Made by a program: the position numbers and the translations under genes | From: Hymenobacter cellulosivorans | GTDB taxonomy: Bacteria; Bacteroidota; Bacteroidia; Cytophagales; Hymenobacteraceae | Direction: 5' to 3' | Assembly: GCF_022919135.1 (NCBI RefSeq) | Contig: NZ_CP095049.1 | Location: forward strand, 434,001-498,000 | Length of the DNA stretch: 64,000 nt | In this document: piece by piece, positions 1-7,390 of the stretch | Layout of the letters: every line of letters begins with the position of its first letter | Position numbering within the stretch: position 1 is the stretch's first letter | The notes under the pieces: model-generated | Seen by the model: only the letters and a program-made list of their open reading frames with translations | The model's database searches: none | What the model was told of the DNA's origin: nothing

Positions 1-2193
1 GACACGCTCAAGCTCGTGGTGTATACCGACCACCAGCTGTTCGAGCGGTTCTACCGGGCTCAGGAAGGCCGGAAGTTCTCCAAGAAAAAGGCCTTGACCC
101 TAAAGGAGCTGCGCACCCTGGTGCCCGGCGACTACGTGGTGCACCAGGACTACGGCATTGCCCGCTTCGCCGGCCTGACCCAGGTTGAAATCAACGACCG
201 GCTGCAGGAAGCCATCCGCTTGGTGTACCGCGACGACGACGTGCTGACCGTCAGCATCCACGCCCTGCACAAGATTGCCAAGTACTCCGGGGCCGAGGGC
301 ACGCCGCCGACGATGAGCAAGCTGGGCTCGCCGGAGTGGGAAAACAAGAAGAAGTCGGTTAAGAAAAAGGTCAAGGACATTGCCGCCGAGCTGATCCGCC
401 TCTACGCCAAGCGCAAAACCGCCCCCGGCCACGCCTTCGCCCGCGACTCCTTTATGCAGGCCGAGCTGGAATCGAGCTTCATCTACGAAGACACGCCCGA
501 CCAGGCCAAGGCCACCGAGGACGTGAAGCACGACATGGAGCAGCCCCACCCCATGGACCGCCTGGTGTGCGGCGACGTGGGCTTCGGCAAAACCGAGGTA
601 GCCATCCGGGCCGCGTTTAAGTCGGTGGCCGATGGCAAGCAGGCGGCCGTGCTGGTGCCCACCACCATCCTGGCCATGCAGCACTACAAAACCTTCCGCG
701 AGCGGCTCGCCAATCTGCCCGTGACGGTGGAGTACGTGAACCGCTTCAAGAGCACCAAGCAAATCAAGGAGACCCTGGCCCGGGTGGCCGAGGGCAAAAC
801 CGACATCCTCATCGGCACCCACCGCCTCACCAACAAGGACATCAAGTTCAAGGACCTGGGCCTGCTCATCATCGACGAAGAGCAGAAGTTTGGGGTCAAG
901 ACCAAGGACAAGCTCAAGGAGCTGAAGGTGAACGTGGACACGCTGACTCTCTCGGCCACGCCCATTCCGCGCACCCTGCACTTCTCCCTGATGGGCGCCC
1001 GCGACCTGTCGGTCATTGCCACGCCCCCACCGAACCGCCAGCCGGTGCAGACCGAGCTGCACGTCTTCGATGAGCTGCTGGTGCGCGACGCCGTGGCCCG
1101 CGAATTGAAGCGCGGCGGACAGGTATTCTTCGTGCACAACCGCGTGAAGGACATCGACGAGCTGGCCAACATGATTCTGCGCCTCGTGCCCGATGCCCGC
1201 GTGACCACCATCCACGGCCAGATGGAAGGCGACCAGCTCGAAAAGCGCATGATGAAGTTCGTCGACGGCGAGTACGACGTGCTGGTGAGCACCAACCTGA
1301 TTGAGTCGGGCCTCGACATTCCCAACGCCAACACCATCATCATCAACCGGGCCCACATGCACGGCCTCTCCGACCTGCACCAGATGCGGGGCCGCGTGGG
1401 CCGCTCCAACAAAAAGGCCTACTGCTACCTGCTCACCCCGCCCGTGGCCGGCCTGCCCAGTGATGCCCGCAAGCGCCTGAGCACCCTGGAGGAATTCTCC
1501 GACCTCGGCGACGGATTCAAGGTGGCCATGCGCGACCTCGACATCCGGGGCGCGGGCAACCTGCTGGGCGGCGAGCAGTCAGGCTTTATCAACGACCTGG
1601 GCTTCGAAACCTACCACCAGATTCTGGACGAGGCCGTGCAGGAGCTCAAGGAAACCGAGTTCCGCGACCTGTTCCTCGGCGACCCCACCCAGCGCCTGCA
1701 GGAAGCCGCCGCCACCAAGGGCCCCAAGGAGTGCAACATCGAAACCGACCTGCAAATCCTCATCCCCGACCACTACGTGAGCAACGTCTCGGAGCGCCTG
1801 CAGCTCTATAGCAAGCTCGACCGGGTGAAAGGCCCCGAGGAGCTGCGCAAGCTCGTGGCCGGCATCGTGGACCGCTTCGGCCCCCTGCCCGCCGAAGTGG
1901 AGCAGCTAGCCGACATCGTGCGCCTGCGCTGGCAGGCCTGCCAGGTGGGCTTCGAAAAGCTCACCCTCAAGAAGAACCTGCTCAAAGGCTACATCCCGGC
2001 CACCAACAACGAGGCCTACTTCCAGGGCGAAACCTTCGGCACCATTCTTAACTACATTCAGACCCACCCCCGCTCCGCCTCCATGAAGGAGCGCAAGGAA
2101 CAGCTCATCATCAGCATTGAAGAGGTGAAAAGCGTGGGTGCCGCCAAGCGGATTCTGAGTGAGTTAGGGAGTGAGGAGAAGGTGGGAGTGTAA
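1..2193 (+). CDS. mfd: Transcription-repair coupling factor Mfd, 3' part
   Basis: The frame is open from base 1, so the 5' end lies outside the window; about 730 C-terminal residues are present. Mfd is the ATP-dependent translocase that pushes stalled RNA polymerase off DNA and recruits UvrA. A CarD-like RNA-polymerase-interaction domain is visible near residues 35-105 (VPGDYVVHQDYGIARF). It is followed by the RecG-like helicase core with Walker A GDVGFGKTE, Walker B box DEEQ, motif III SATPIPR and motif VI GRVGRS, and then by the TRCF C-terminal domain. The stop TAA is followed by a strong palindromic terminator. About 200 bp of this 3' end recur in degenerate form at 6830-7035. Family assignment is secure. 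Confidence 0.97.
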   Translation, partial: DTLKLVVYTDHQLFERFYRAQEGRKFSKKKALTLKELRTLVPGDYVVHQDYGIARFAGLTQVEINDRLQEAIRLVYRDDDVLTVSIHALHKIAKYSGAEGTPPTMSKLGSPEWENKKKSVKKKVKDIAAELIRLYAKRKTAPGHAFARDSFMQAELESSFIYEDTPDQAKATEDVKHDMEQPHPMDRLVCGDVGFGKTEVAIRAAFKSVADGKQAAVLVPTTILAMQHYKTFRERLANLPVTVEYVNRFKSTKQIKETLARVAEGKTDILIGTHRLTNKDIKFKDLGLLIIDEEQKFGVKTKDKLKELKVNVDTLTLSATPIPRTLHFSLMGARDLSVIATPPPNRQPVQTELHVFDELLVRDAVARELKRGGQVFFVHNRVKDIDELANMILRLVPDARVTTIHGQMEGDQLEKRMMKFVDGEYDVLVSTNLIESGLDIPNANTIIINRAHMHGLSDLHQMRGRVGRSNKKAYCYLLTPPVAGLPSDARKRLSTLEEFSDLGDGFKVAMRDLDIRGAGNLLGGEQSGFINDLGFETYHQILDEAVQELKETEFRDLFLGDPTQRLQEAAATKGPKECNIETDLQILIPDHYVSNVSERLQLYSKLDRVKGPEELRKLVAGIVDRFGPLPAEVEQLADIVRLRWQACQVGFEKLTLKKNLLKGYIPATNNEAYFQGETFGTILNYIQTHPRSASMKERKEQLIISIEEVKSVGAAKRILSELGSEEKVGV

Positions 2194-2200
2194 ACTTTGT

Positions 2201-2269
2201 AGAAATAACAGAAGAATAGAAAAGGCCTGGTATTTTGTACCAGGCCTTTTCTATTCTTCTGTTATTTCT
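2201..2269. terminator. Perfect 32-bp inverted repeat between mfd and the AT-rich cassette
   Basis: Arms 2201-2232 and 2238-2269 are exactly complementary around a 5-nt loop (TTTTG). The outer part of the right arm is the last codons plus stop of the minus-strand gene at 2251-3531. A hairpin with A/T-rich flanks can terminate both converging genes. Confidence 0.85.
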
Positions 2270-3531
2270 AATGAAATATATTTTTCACCAATTCTTTTTC
2301 CCTTCGCTACTACAACAACAGGATCCCCGCTATGCAAACTATTGGTATACTCAGTGTTTTCTAAGGGAGATTTTCCTAGTATTTTAATTCTAGGTTTTGA
2401 CATAACACGATTGTTATCATCACCACTAAACACTATAGCGTTTCCTAATCTACTATCTGTATTCAGATGATATACATGGATTTTATACTCCTTTGGCTCA
2501 TCATCTTGTTCAATATCATTCTCAATTGATTCAATATAAGATGCTGCACTATCTATTACAATCTTAGCATCTTGGTCTATACTTTTTATTAAATGTTTAT
2601 TGGAAGAACTATACACATTAGCAAATTCAATTACATCAAAGTCAACACCCAACGACTCAACAGCTTTTTCCAGCGAAGAAACTACTTTACCTATATCTTT
2701 TTTAAGCAATTCATTTAATTCTTCATCAGTAGCATCTTTCTTAGAACCAACAGTCAACCTTAACGCCCTAAACTGCTCTTTTATAACATCATAATTAGGA
2801 GCGTTGACAACTTCGGAACTAGCAGAAAAAACAGAGGTCAACTCCTGCCCCAAACCATTTAAGCAATAATCAAGAAAGTCGGTTTGAAACTTTACAATTT
2901 GCTTTTCAACTCCTACTGATTGCTGACCCGAAGGCAATTTTAACTCAAAATTCATCTTAAAGCTACCCTCTGTTGATGGTTGTTGCAAAACCCTCACCTT
3001 GCTAGATAGCTTCAAACTATTAATTGAATTTTCTAGGATATATGAAAAAGCATTAGCAATAACGCTTGCTTGTGATGTAACGGCCATGTTATTGTCCGCA
3101 AGCTTTCCAGTAAGCCTAATATTATATTTAAGACCCAGCTTTTTATTTAATTCAGGACAAAAACTATCTACTGACGGATAATAATTAATAGGAAAGTCGG
3201 CTATTGGTATAGTATAATACACTTCGGTATTAGAATCATAATTTTTTTCTACAATGTATACTTCGTCAGAAACCTCGAAAAAGTTTCTATACGTTATTTG
3301 TTTTGACAGGAACGAATCAAACGCATTATTAGAAATGGATAGATGAGCAAAATAAATTATATCATCATCACTTTCTTGATCATGATTAAGGTATGACCCT
3401 ATCACTCTATGGCCATGTTTATTTAAGCCAGTGAATAATATTGGATATTCGTCATATATAAGATTATCTCTTTCAGAAACAATCTTAGCAACCCCAATAC
3501 CAGCCACTAAATTTTTATCAAAGTCAAACAT
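2251..3531 (-). CDS. Unknown 426-aa protein, AT-rich cassette gene 2
   Basis: I do not recognise this protein with confidence. It is 426 residues, acidic, with no signal peptide or membrane segment. The N-terminal part (about 20-125) is rich in beta-strand-like runs and faintly resembles the DUF6575 type (a YPILF... segment followed by an acidic IIYFAHLSI-like run), which is a low-confidence guess. The middle has helical stretches (270-330, EELNELLKKDIGK). The C-terminus is predicted beta (KIHVYHLNTDS, then DPVVVVAKGKRIGEKYISLE). It begins 6 bp after 3538-4017 on the same strand, so the two form an operon. Base and codon use are strikingly AT-rich compared with the GC-rich neighbours, which indicates recent transfer. 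Its last codons form the right arm of the palindrome shared with the mfd terminator. Confidence 0.85.
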   Translation of the reverse strand: MFDFDKNLVAGIGVAKIVSERDNLIYDEYPILFTGLNKHGHRVIGSYLNHDQESDDDIIYFAHLSISNNAFDSFLSKQITYRNFFEVSDEVYIVEKNYDSNTEVYYTIPIADFPINYYPSVDSFCPELNKKLGLKYNIRLTGKLADNNMAVTSQASVIANAFSYILENSINSLKLSSKVRVLQQPSTEGSFKMNFELKLPSGQQSVGVEKQIVKFQTDFLDYCLNGLGQELTSVFSASSEVVNAPNYDVIKEQFRALRLTVGSKKDATDEELNELLKKDIGKVVSSLEKAVESLGVDFDVIEFANVYSSSNKHLIKSIDQDAKIVIDSAASYIESIENDIEQDDEPKEYKIHVYHLNTDSRLGNAIVFSGDDNNRVMSKPRIKILGKSPLENTEYTNSLHSGDPVVVVAKGKRIGEKYISLEITEE

Positions 3532-3537
3532 ATTGCT

Positions 3538-4017
3538 TTATTTAGAAGGCTCTTGAACAAGCGTATTCACAAACGCAACCCGAACAGGGTCTCCATTTAT
3601 TTGCAACATGGATATATCAAAAGTATCTGATTTATAAAAATCATGATGACTCTCGTGTCCATGCTGTGGCGTGTGCTTTACACGTCCTGAACCATCAGAA
3701 AAACAAAATTCACTATAGAAGAATTCGATATTCGGAGCATATTTTTTCTGTTTCATGAGCTCAATTTTATAACTTTCAATAATTTCATCTTTATCGTATC
3801 TCTCTATATTATTTATAGATATTTCCCTTTGGGAGCAAAATTCATCACAAGTATCGCCATCCACAGTATCCTCTCTTTCAATTTTAACTTTAAAATCACC
3901 TGCTTTCACTTTTTTAGCACCTATTCTTCTTATAAACATTTCCGAATTCGTATTTATAGCTCCACTCATGCAGTCACAAACATGCGAATTGGTTAATTTC
4001 AGATTTTTAAATTCCAT
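3538..4017 (-). CDS. Unknown 159-aa protein, AT-rich cassette gene 1
   Basis: First gene of the two-gene AT-rich operon; its product is not recognised. It starts MEFKNLKLTNSHVCDC and contains clustered cysteines (C14, C16, then CDEFC around 58-62, and one near 107) plus a His-rich stretch HTPQHGHESHHDF near 115-128, which could hold a metal ion. There is no signal peptide or membrane segment, so it is probably cytosolic. Six bases separate its stop from the ATG of the 426-aa gene, implying co-translation and perhaps a complex. AT-rich composition matches that gene and no other gene in the window. Candidate roles such as defence, regulation or mobile-element cargo are inference only. Confidence 0.8.
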   Translation of the reverse strand: MEFKNLKLTNSHVCDCMSGAINTNSEMFIRRIGAKKVKAGDFKVKIEREDTVDGDTCDEFCSQREISINNIERYDKDEIIESYKIELMKQKKYAPNIEFFYSEFCFSDGSGRVKHTPQHGHESHHDFYKSDTFDISMLQINGDPVRVAFVNTLVQEPSK

Positions 4018-4044
4018 ATGCTATAGGAGATGTTTACTGTGGTC

Positions 4045-4095
4045 AATACAACTCTGATTCCCGAAAGGATGCGCAATATGGACAAAAGTTGTATT
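4045..4095. promoter_or_regulatory. 9-bp inverted repeat upstream of the AT-rich operon
   Basis: AATACAACT (4045-4053) is repeated in inverted orientation as AGTTGTATT (4087-4095), 28-78 bp before the ATG at 4017 on the minus strand. The position suits an operator or promoter-associated site, but no regulator is encoded beside it. Confidence 0.35.
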
Positions 4096-4325
4096 AATAT
4101 TTAGTCTAGATTCTTAAACTGGCGCGAGCTCGTAGTTCGTGCCTCATATGGATAAGGCTATACCTCATCTGCCGCCCAGCGGCAAACCGGCCCCGCGCCA
4201 GTCTTTCCAGCGGGTGGGGCCCAGCCTCACGCCAAGCAAGGCACGAGCTACAAGCTCGCGCCAACCCTGCCACCCGACACCCCAGCCCCCACAGCTTCTC
4301 CCACTACTCGCGCGCCCGCCCCACC

Positions 4326-4549
4326 CTCCTGCCACGCCCGCCGAACCTCCTGCCACCCCGCGTCAGGTGCTTGCCACGGTCGGTGAACCTCTTGTCACCC
4401 CCGTTGAGGTTCATGTCACCCGCGCTGAAGTTCTTGCCACGCTCGTCAAGGTTCATGTCACCTCCGTTGAAGCTCATGTCACGGTCGGCGAAGTCCCTGT
4501 CACCGCCGCTGAGGTTGCTGCCACTTCCGGTGAAGCTCCTGTCAGCCCG
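4326..4549. repeat. 21-bp tandem repeat, ten full units plus a partial
   Basis: Units are in perfect 21-bp register from 4326 to 4535 with a partial eleventh unit. The core is roughly yTCnTGyCACnnnCGnyGAAG. Because 21 bp is seven codons, frames stay open on both strands: the minus frame gives a heptad like xNLxGGD and the plus frame gives one like VxVTxxE. Neither has a convincing start and ribosome site. It fills most of the 620-bp gap between the AT-rich operon and the next gene. Confidence 0.85.
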
Positions 4550-4637
4550 GGCCGCATAAATATTCCCCCGCCTGAATACAAGCAACCCCGAATCCGACTA
4601 CCTTAAGCTCAAGTATTTACCCTAACCTATTCCCACT

Positions 4638-5333
4638 ATGAACGATTCGCAACGGGCCAAGCTTGCCATGCTGCAAACCACCCTGCGCGTGCTCGACGAG
4701 CACGCCGACCTCTACGCCACCAACAAAGCCCTCGGCAAAGCCCGCCAGGAGCTGGCCGCCCTGGTCGCCGACCTCGACCCCACCGCTGAGCGGCAGCAGC
4801 GCGCTGCCACCCCCGCGAAGCCCGGCGCCGTCAAGCAGGCCACCAAGCAGACCCTGGCCGAGCGCGCCGCCGCCGTGGCCGCCGCCCTGCTCGCCCTCTC
4901 CGATGAGCTCGACGACATCCGCCTGCACACCGACAGCGACTACACTGAGCGCCAGCTCCGCCGCCAGCCCGACGCCGACCTGCTGCGCATCACCCAAAAC
5001 CTGCACCAGCGCGCCACCGACCACGCCAAGGCCCTGGCCGAGCAAGGCGTCACACCCCAGGAGCTGACCGACCTGCAAGCCGCCATCCAGGCATTCCAGC
5101 AGGAGCAAACCACGCCCCGCACCCTCATGGCCGACGGCAAAGCCCAGAAGCAGGAAATCAACGCCGACCTGCGCGAGGCCTCCGCCCTGCTCCGCAACCG
5201 CATCGACAAATTCCTCATCCGCTACCAGCGCCCCGAGCCCCAGTTCCACACCGCCTACCTCTCGGCCCGCCAGGTTATCAACACCGCCACCCGCCCCGCC
5301 CCGGCCAAAGTCAAGCCCGCGCCGCTTAGCTAA
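4638..5333 (+). CDS. Unknown helical protein, 231 aa
   Basis: Starts MNDSQRAKLAML. No signal peptide or membrane segment is present. The sequence is almost entirely alanine-, leucine- and charge-rich helix, with a basic Ala/Pro linker near 55-70 (ATPAKPGAVKQ) and a Pro/Lys-rich tail, so a soluble coiled-coil or helical bundle is likely. The last third (160-215, KQEINADLREASALLRNRID) is strongly amphipathic. I recognise no enzyme motif. Composition is GC-rich like the host. It lies between the tandem repeat and the Hcp-toxin gene, followed by a hairpin, and appears monocistronic. A role linked to the T6SS effector is only suggested by proximity. Confidence 0.8.
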   Translation: MNDSQRAKLAMLQTTLRVLDEHADLYATNKALGKARQELAALVADLDPTAERQQRAATPAKPGAVKQATKQTLAERAAAVAAALLALSDELDDIRLHTDSDYTERQLRRQPDADLLRITQNLHQRATDHAKALAEQGVTPQELTDLQAAIQAFQQEQTTPRTLMADGKAQKQEINADLREASALLRNRIDKFLIRYQRPEPQFHTAYLSARQVINTATRPAPAKVKPAPLS

Positions 5334-5395
5334 CCAACCTCCCCGGCCCGTTGCCGCGTGGCCCCTATCCTACTCGCACTATCTGTTGTAACGCC

Positions 5396-5428
5396 GCGCC
5401 CGGCTTCCCCCTGTGGGTGGCCGGGCGC
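5396..5428 (+). terminator. Hairpin after the 231-aa gene
   Basis: GCGCCCGGC (5396-5404) pairs with GCCGGGCGC (5420-5428). The T-tract is weak (CTGGTTATG), so termination may be inefficient. Confidence 0.5.
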
Positions 5429-5495
5429 CTGGTTATGGCCCCCATCTATAGGGTCAAAAGCCTTTATCTTGGCGCGTTATCTATCCTACTCGCGG

Positions 5496-6479
5496 ATGCC
5501 TATTCTAGACGCTGAAATTCAGGTGGCCGGAGTGCGGGCGCCTTTTGCCGCCGGCTCGTTTTCCTTCTGGCAGCTCACCGATTATCAAGGGCGTCCCAGC
5601 ACCGATGTGCATCTGGGCCTGATCAAGCTGACCTTGGTCGGCGAGGCGGCCAGCTGGCCGATCTGGGAGGAGTGGATGCTCGACTCCTATCGACGACAAA
5701 GCGGCAGGCTGGTCTTTTATCACGATGTGGGTCAGACAGCCAAAACCGTCGTGTTTTACGATGCCTTTTGCGTGCACTACGAATGTCGCTTCGACGCTCG
5801 GGGCCAGGATGGCCAAGCCGCGTTTGAAACAATCGTCTACCTCTCTGCTGCAGCTGAAGAAGTGCAGGGGCAGTTCAGCGAAGCGCATAGTGTACTTCCT
5901 TGGAATACTGACCAAGCCACCCGTCTGAGGGCGCTCACTAAGCCGCCGGAGCACCGGCCCTCCAAGGAACTGGCAGCAGCTGCTAAAACTGTTTCTTTGT
6001 TACTTCCTGCTGACTGGGTGGATAAAGATTCGCCTATCAACCCTTGGGTAGGCAAAGCGCGCAGCAAGAGCGGCTTTTTAGGTAGTCCTAAACTGACCCG
6101 TAAGGAGCTTAACAAATGGACCAACCGTATAGCAGCCGAGAGTGATGTGAAGCTGGAAATTTTACAGAAAGGGTCCCCAATTCTTGCTTACATGGACGCA
6201 AACAACAAGCAAGGGGGATTTCAGGCAGAAGCTAAGGTTATTTATTTACGGCCCGGGCCGACGCGTTACGAGGTTGCGCATGAAGCCAAGCACGCTGAAC
6301 AATGCAAGCAAATGGGGCTATCGCTGTATGTAGATCAAAGCCGATTACAGAAGGAGATGTATGTTTACGAAGAACTAATGAAAAGCAAAGCCACACTTAG
6401 CCCTGCTGAAGTGGAGCATGCCACCGCCTACATCAATCGCCTGCGAAAAGACGATGGATTACCACCGATAAATAGCTGA
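5496..6479 (+). CDS. Specialised T6SS effector: Hcp (TssD) fused to a zincin metallopeptidase toxin
   Basis: The 327-aa product starts at ATG 5496 (MPILDAEIQ); an upstream in-frame start has no support. Residues 1-123 match Bacteroidota Hcp/TssD, the tube subunit of the type VI secretion system: SFWQLTDYQGRPS, then WEEWMLDSY, then LVFYHDVGQ, then the DA.CVHY..RFDA strand. A linker (124-195) leads to a C-terminal domain (about 198-317) with a zinc-protease motif HEAKH at 262-266 and a downstream QKEMYVYEEL helix that could give the third ligand. It ends in the HATAYINRLRK pattern of the Tox-MPTase4 family. By family knowledge the toxin is loaded inside or on the Hcp tube and injected into rivals. 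The gene for its likely immunity protein starts 5 bp downstream. No other T6SS structural genes are in the window. Confidence 0.88.
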   Translation: MPILDAEIQVAGVRAPFAAGSFSFWQLTDYQGRPSTDVHLGLIKLTLVGEAASWPIWEEWMLDSYRRQSGRLVFYHDVGQTAKTVVFYDAFCVHYECRFDARGQDGQAAFETIVYLSAAAEEVQGQFSEAHSVLPWNTDQATRLRALTKPPEHRPSKELAAAAKTVSLLLPADWVDKDSPINPWVGKARSKSGFLGSPKLTRKELNKWTNRIAAESDVKLEILQKGSPILAYMDANNKQGGFQAEAKVIYLRPGPTRYEVAHEAKHAEQCKQMGLSLYVDQSRLQKEMYVYEELMKSKATLSPAEVEHATAYINRLRKDDGLPPINS

Positions 6480-6484
6480 ACTCA

Positions 6485-6772
6485 ATGACACCCGCACCTA
6501 AGTTGACAGAGCAGCAAGCGCGAGCAATTGCAGAACAGGGCTTACGCTTGCGCAATATTTCTTATGATGAGAAGACAGGACTGCGGGCCCGTTTTGATGG
6601 TCTAAGCACGGAGGTATTGGGGCGCAAAGGAGAAGAAATTATGCTTTGGACGGTATCCTATTTAACTGCGCCGAATTCCTTTGGATTCGATCAGGAAATG
6701 TTCTTTGTCGACATTGACGACTCTACGGCTGAAATCCTCTATATTATTGGTCCCCGCGAGTACATTGAATAG
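6485..6772 (+). CDS. Putative immunity protein for the Hcp-metallopeptidase toxin
   Basis: Small acidic 95-aa protein whose ATG lies 5 bp after the toxin stop, so translation is coupled as expected for effector/immunity pairs. Starts MTPAPKLTEQQARAIAEQGL and ends in a FFVDIDDSTAEILYIIGP-like run and YIE. It aligns by eye with the products at 7744-8004 and 8011-8328: a shared LT-Q-A start, a YDxxxGL turn, W-x-VS, an F-FxDD-type strand and LYI near the end. No signal peptide is present, so it would act in the cytosol or at the inner face. Function is inferred from position and paralogy, not from a recognised domain. Confidence 0.75.
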   Translation: MTPAPKLTEQQARAIAEQGLRLRNISYDEKTGLRARFDGLSTEVLGRKGEEIMLWTVSYLTAPNSFGFDQEMFFVDIDDSTAEILYIIGPREYIE

Positions 6773-6829
6773 GACCTTTCTCTGCTCTCCGCTCGTCGCA
6801 AACCCAGTGTAACGTCAGAGCCAAGCAAG

Positions 6830-7035
6830 CATCAATATCCCGGCCACCAACAACGAGGCCTACTTCCCGGGCGACACCTTCGACACCATCCTCCACCACC
6901 TCCAGACCCACCCCCGCTCCGCCTCCACGAAGGGGTGCAAGGAGCAGCGCATCAGTATCGACGAGGTGAAAAGCGTGGGCGCGGCAAAAAGGATTCTGAG
7001 TGAGTTGGGCAGTGAGGATAAGGTAGGCGTGTAGG
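6830..7035 (+). pseudogene. Remnant of a second mfd 3' end
   Basis: This stretch closely copies mfd 1990-2193 (IPATNNEAYF, then THPRSAS, then EVKSVGAAKRILSELGSE), with substitutions, one lost codon and an extra A near 7020 that displaces the stop. It has no start and cannot be functional. The copy lies 4.8 kb downstream of the intact mfd end in the same orientation, so the intervening block is flanked by direct repeats. Confidence 0.9.
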
Positions 7036-7046
7036 GAAGCCGTTTC

Positions 7047-7080
7047 GGAGTAAGAGCATCCCACCGTGCTCTTGTTCCGA
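7047..7080 (+). terminator. Hairpin after the mfd remnant
   Basis: CGGA.AAGAGCA (7047-7059) pairs with TGCTCTT..TCCG (7068-7080). It may be the terminator that originally followed mfd before the upstream block arrived. Confidence 0.5.
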
Positions 7081-7092
7081 ATTCGCTGTCTT

Positions 7093-7389
7093 GGCGCATT
7101 ATCTATCCTACTCGCTGATGCCTATTCTAGGCTGTGTGGACAGTACCGAAAAAAGGCGGTCATGCAGAGGCGGAGCCGAAGCATCTCGCGTGCTGACGTT
7201 GCGTTAGTAATCCAACGTCAGCACGCGAGATGCTTCGTTCCTGGCTTGATGCGCCACATGCTCTGCATGACGTTCTAAAAGCAGTACGGTCCACACGCCC
7301 TAGACACTGAAATTCAGGTGGCCGACGTGCGGGCGCCTTTTGCCGCCGGCTCGTTTTCCTTCCACCAAGCCACCGATTACCAAGGCCGC
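7093..7389 (+). pseudogene. Second hcp 5' end, truncated and interrupted by a MITE
   Basis: Bases 7093-7130 repeat the leader and first codons of the Hcp-toxin gene (TTGGCGCATTATCTATCCTA, then ATGCCTATTCTAG). The match resumes at 7300 and runs through the equivalent of codons 5-31 to about 7389. In between sits a 169-bp insertion. After codon 31 homology stops abruptly, so the rest of this hcp copy and any toxin domain are lost. Confidence 0.85.
7131..7299. mobile_element. 169-bp MITE with CTAG target-site duplication
   Basis: Flanked by CTAG at 7127-7130 and 7300-7303, and absent from the equivalent point (CTAGAC) in the intact hcp copy at about 5505. Imperfect terminal inverted repeats of about 15 bp: GTGTGGAC.GTAC on the left and GTAC.GTCCACAC on the right. 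Nested inside is a perfect 25-bp inverted repeat (7177-7201 with 7213-7237, 11-nt loop) and an 11-bp pair GTCATGCAGAG/CTCTGCATGAC. There is no coding capacity, so it needs a transposase in trans. Confidence 0.85.
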
Positions 7390-7390
7390 T

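Noticed and set aside
100..1380. Long minus-strand frame opposite mfd
   Set aside because: Composition (His, Val, Gly, Leu runs) is that of the complement of a GC-rich coding frame, and mfd is certain on the plus strand.
4326..4549. Possible CRISPR array
   Set aside because: Units are contiguous 21-mers with no spacers and no cas genes are present.
4304..4585. Minus-strand heptad-repeat frame over the same array
   Set aside because: It has only a TTG start, no promoter, and may be open just because of the repeat period. Left as repeat, not gene.
4139..4606. Plus-strand 155-aa frame through the 21-bp repeat
   Set aside because: Openness follows from the 21-bp period. The first 60 residues are Pro-rich noise and no ribosome site is evident.
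6744..7064. Minus-strand 106-aa frame
   Set aside because: It is the complement of the mfd remnant.
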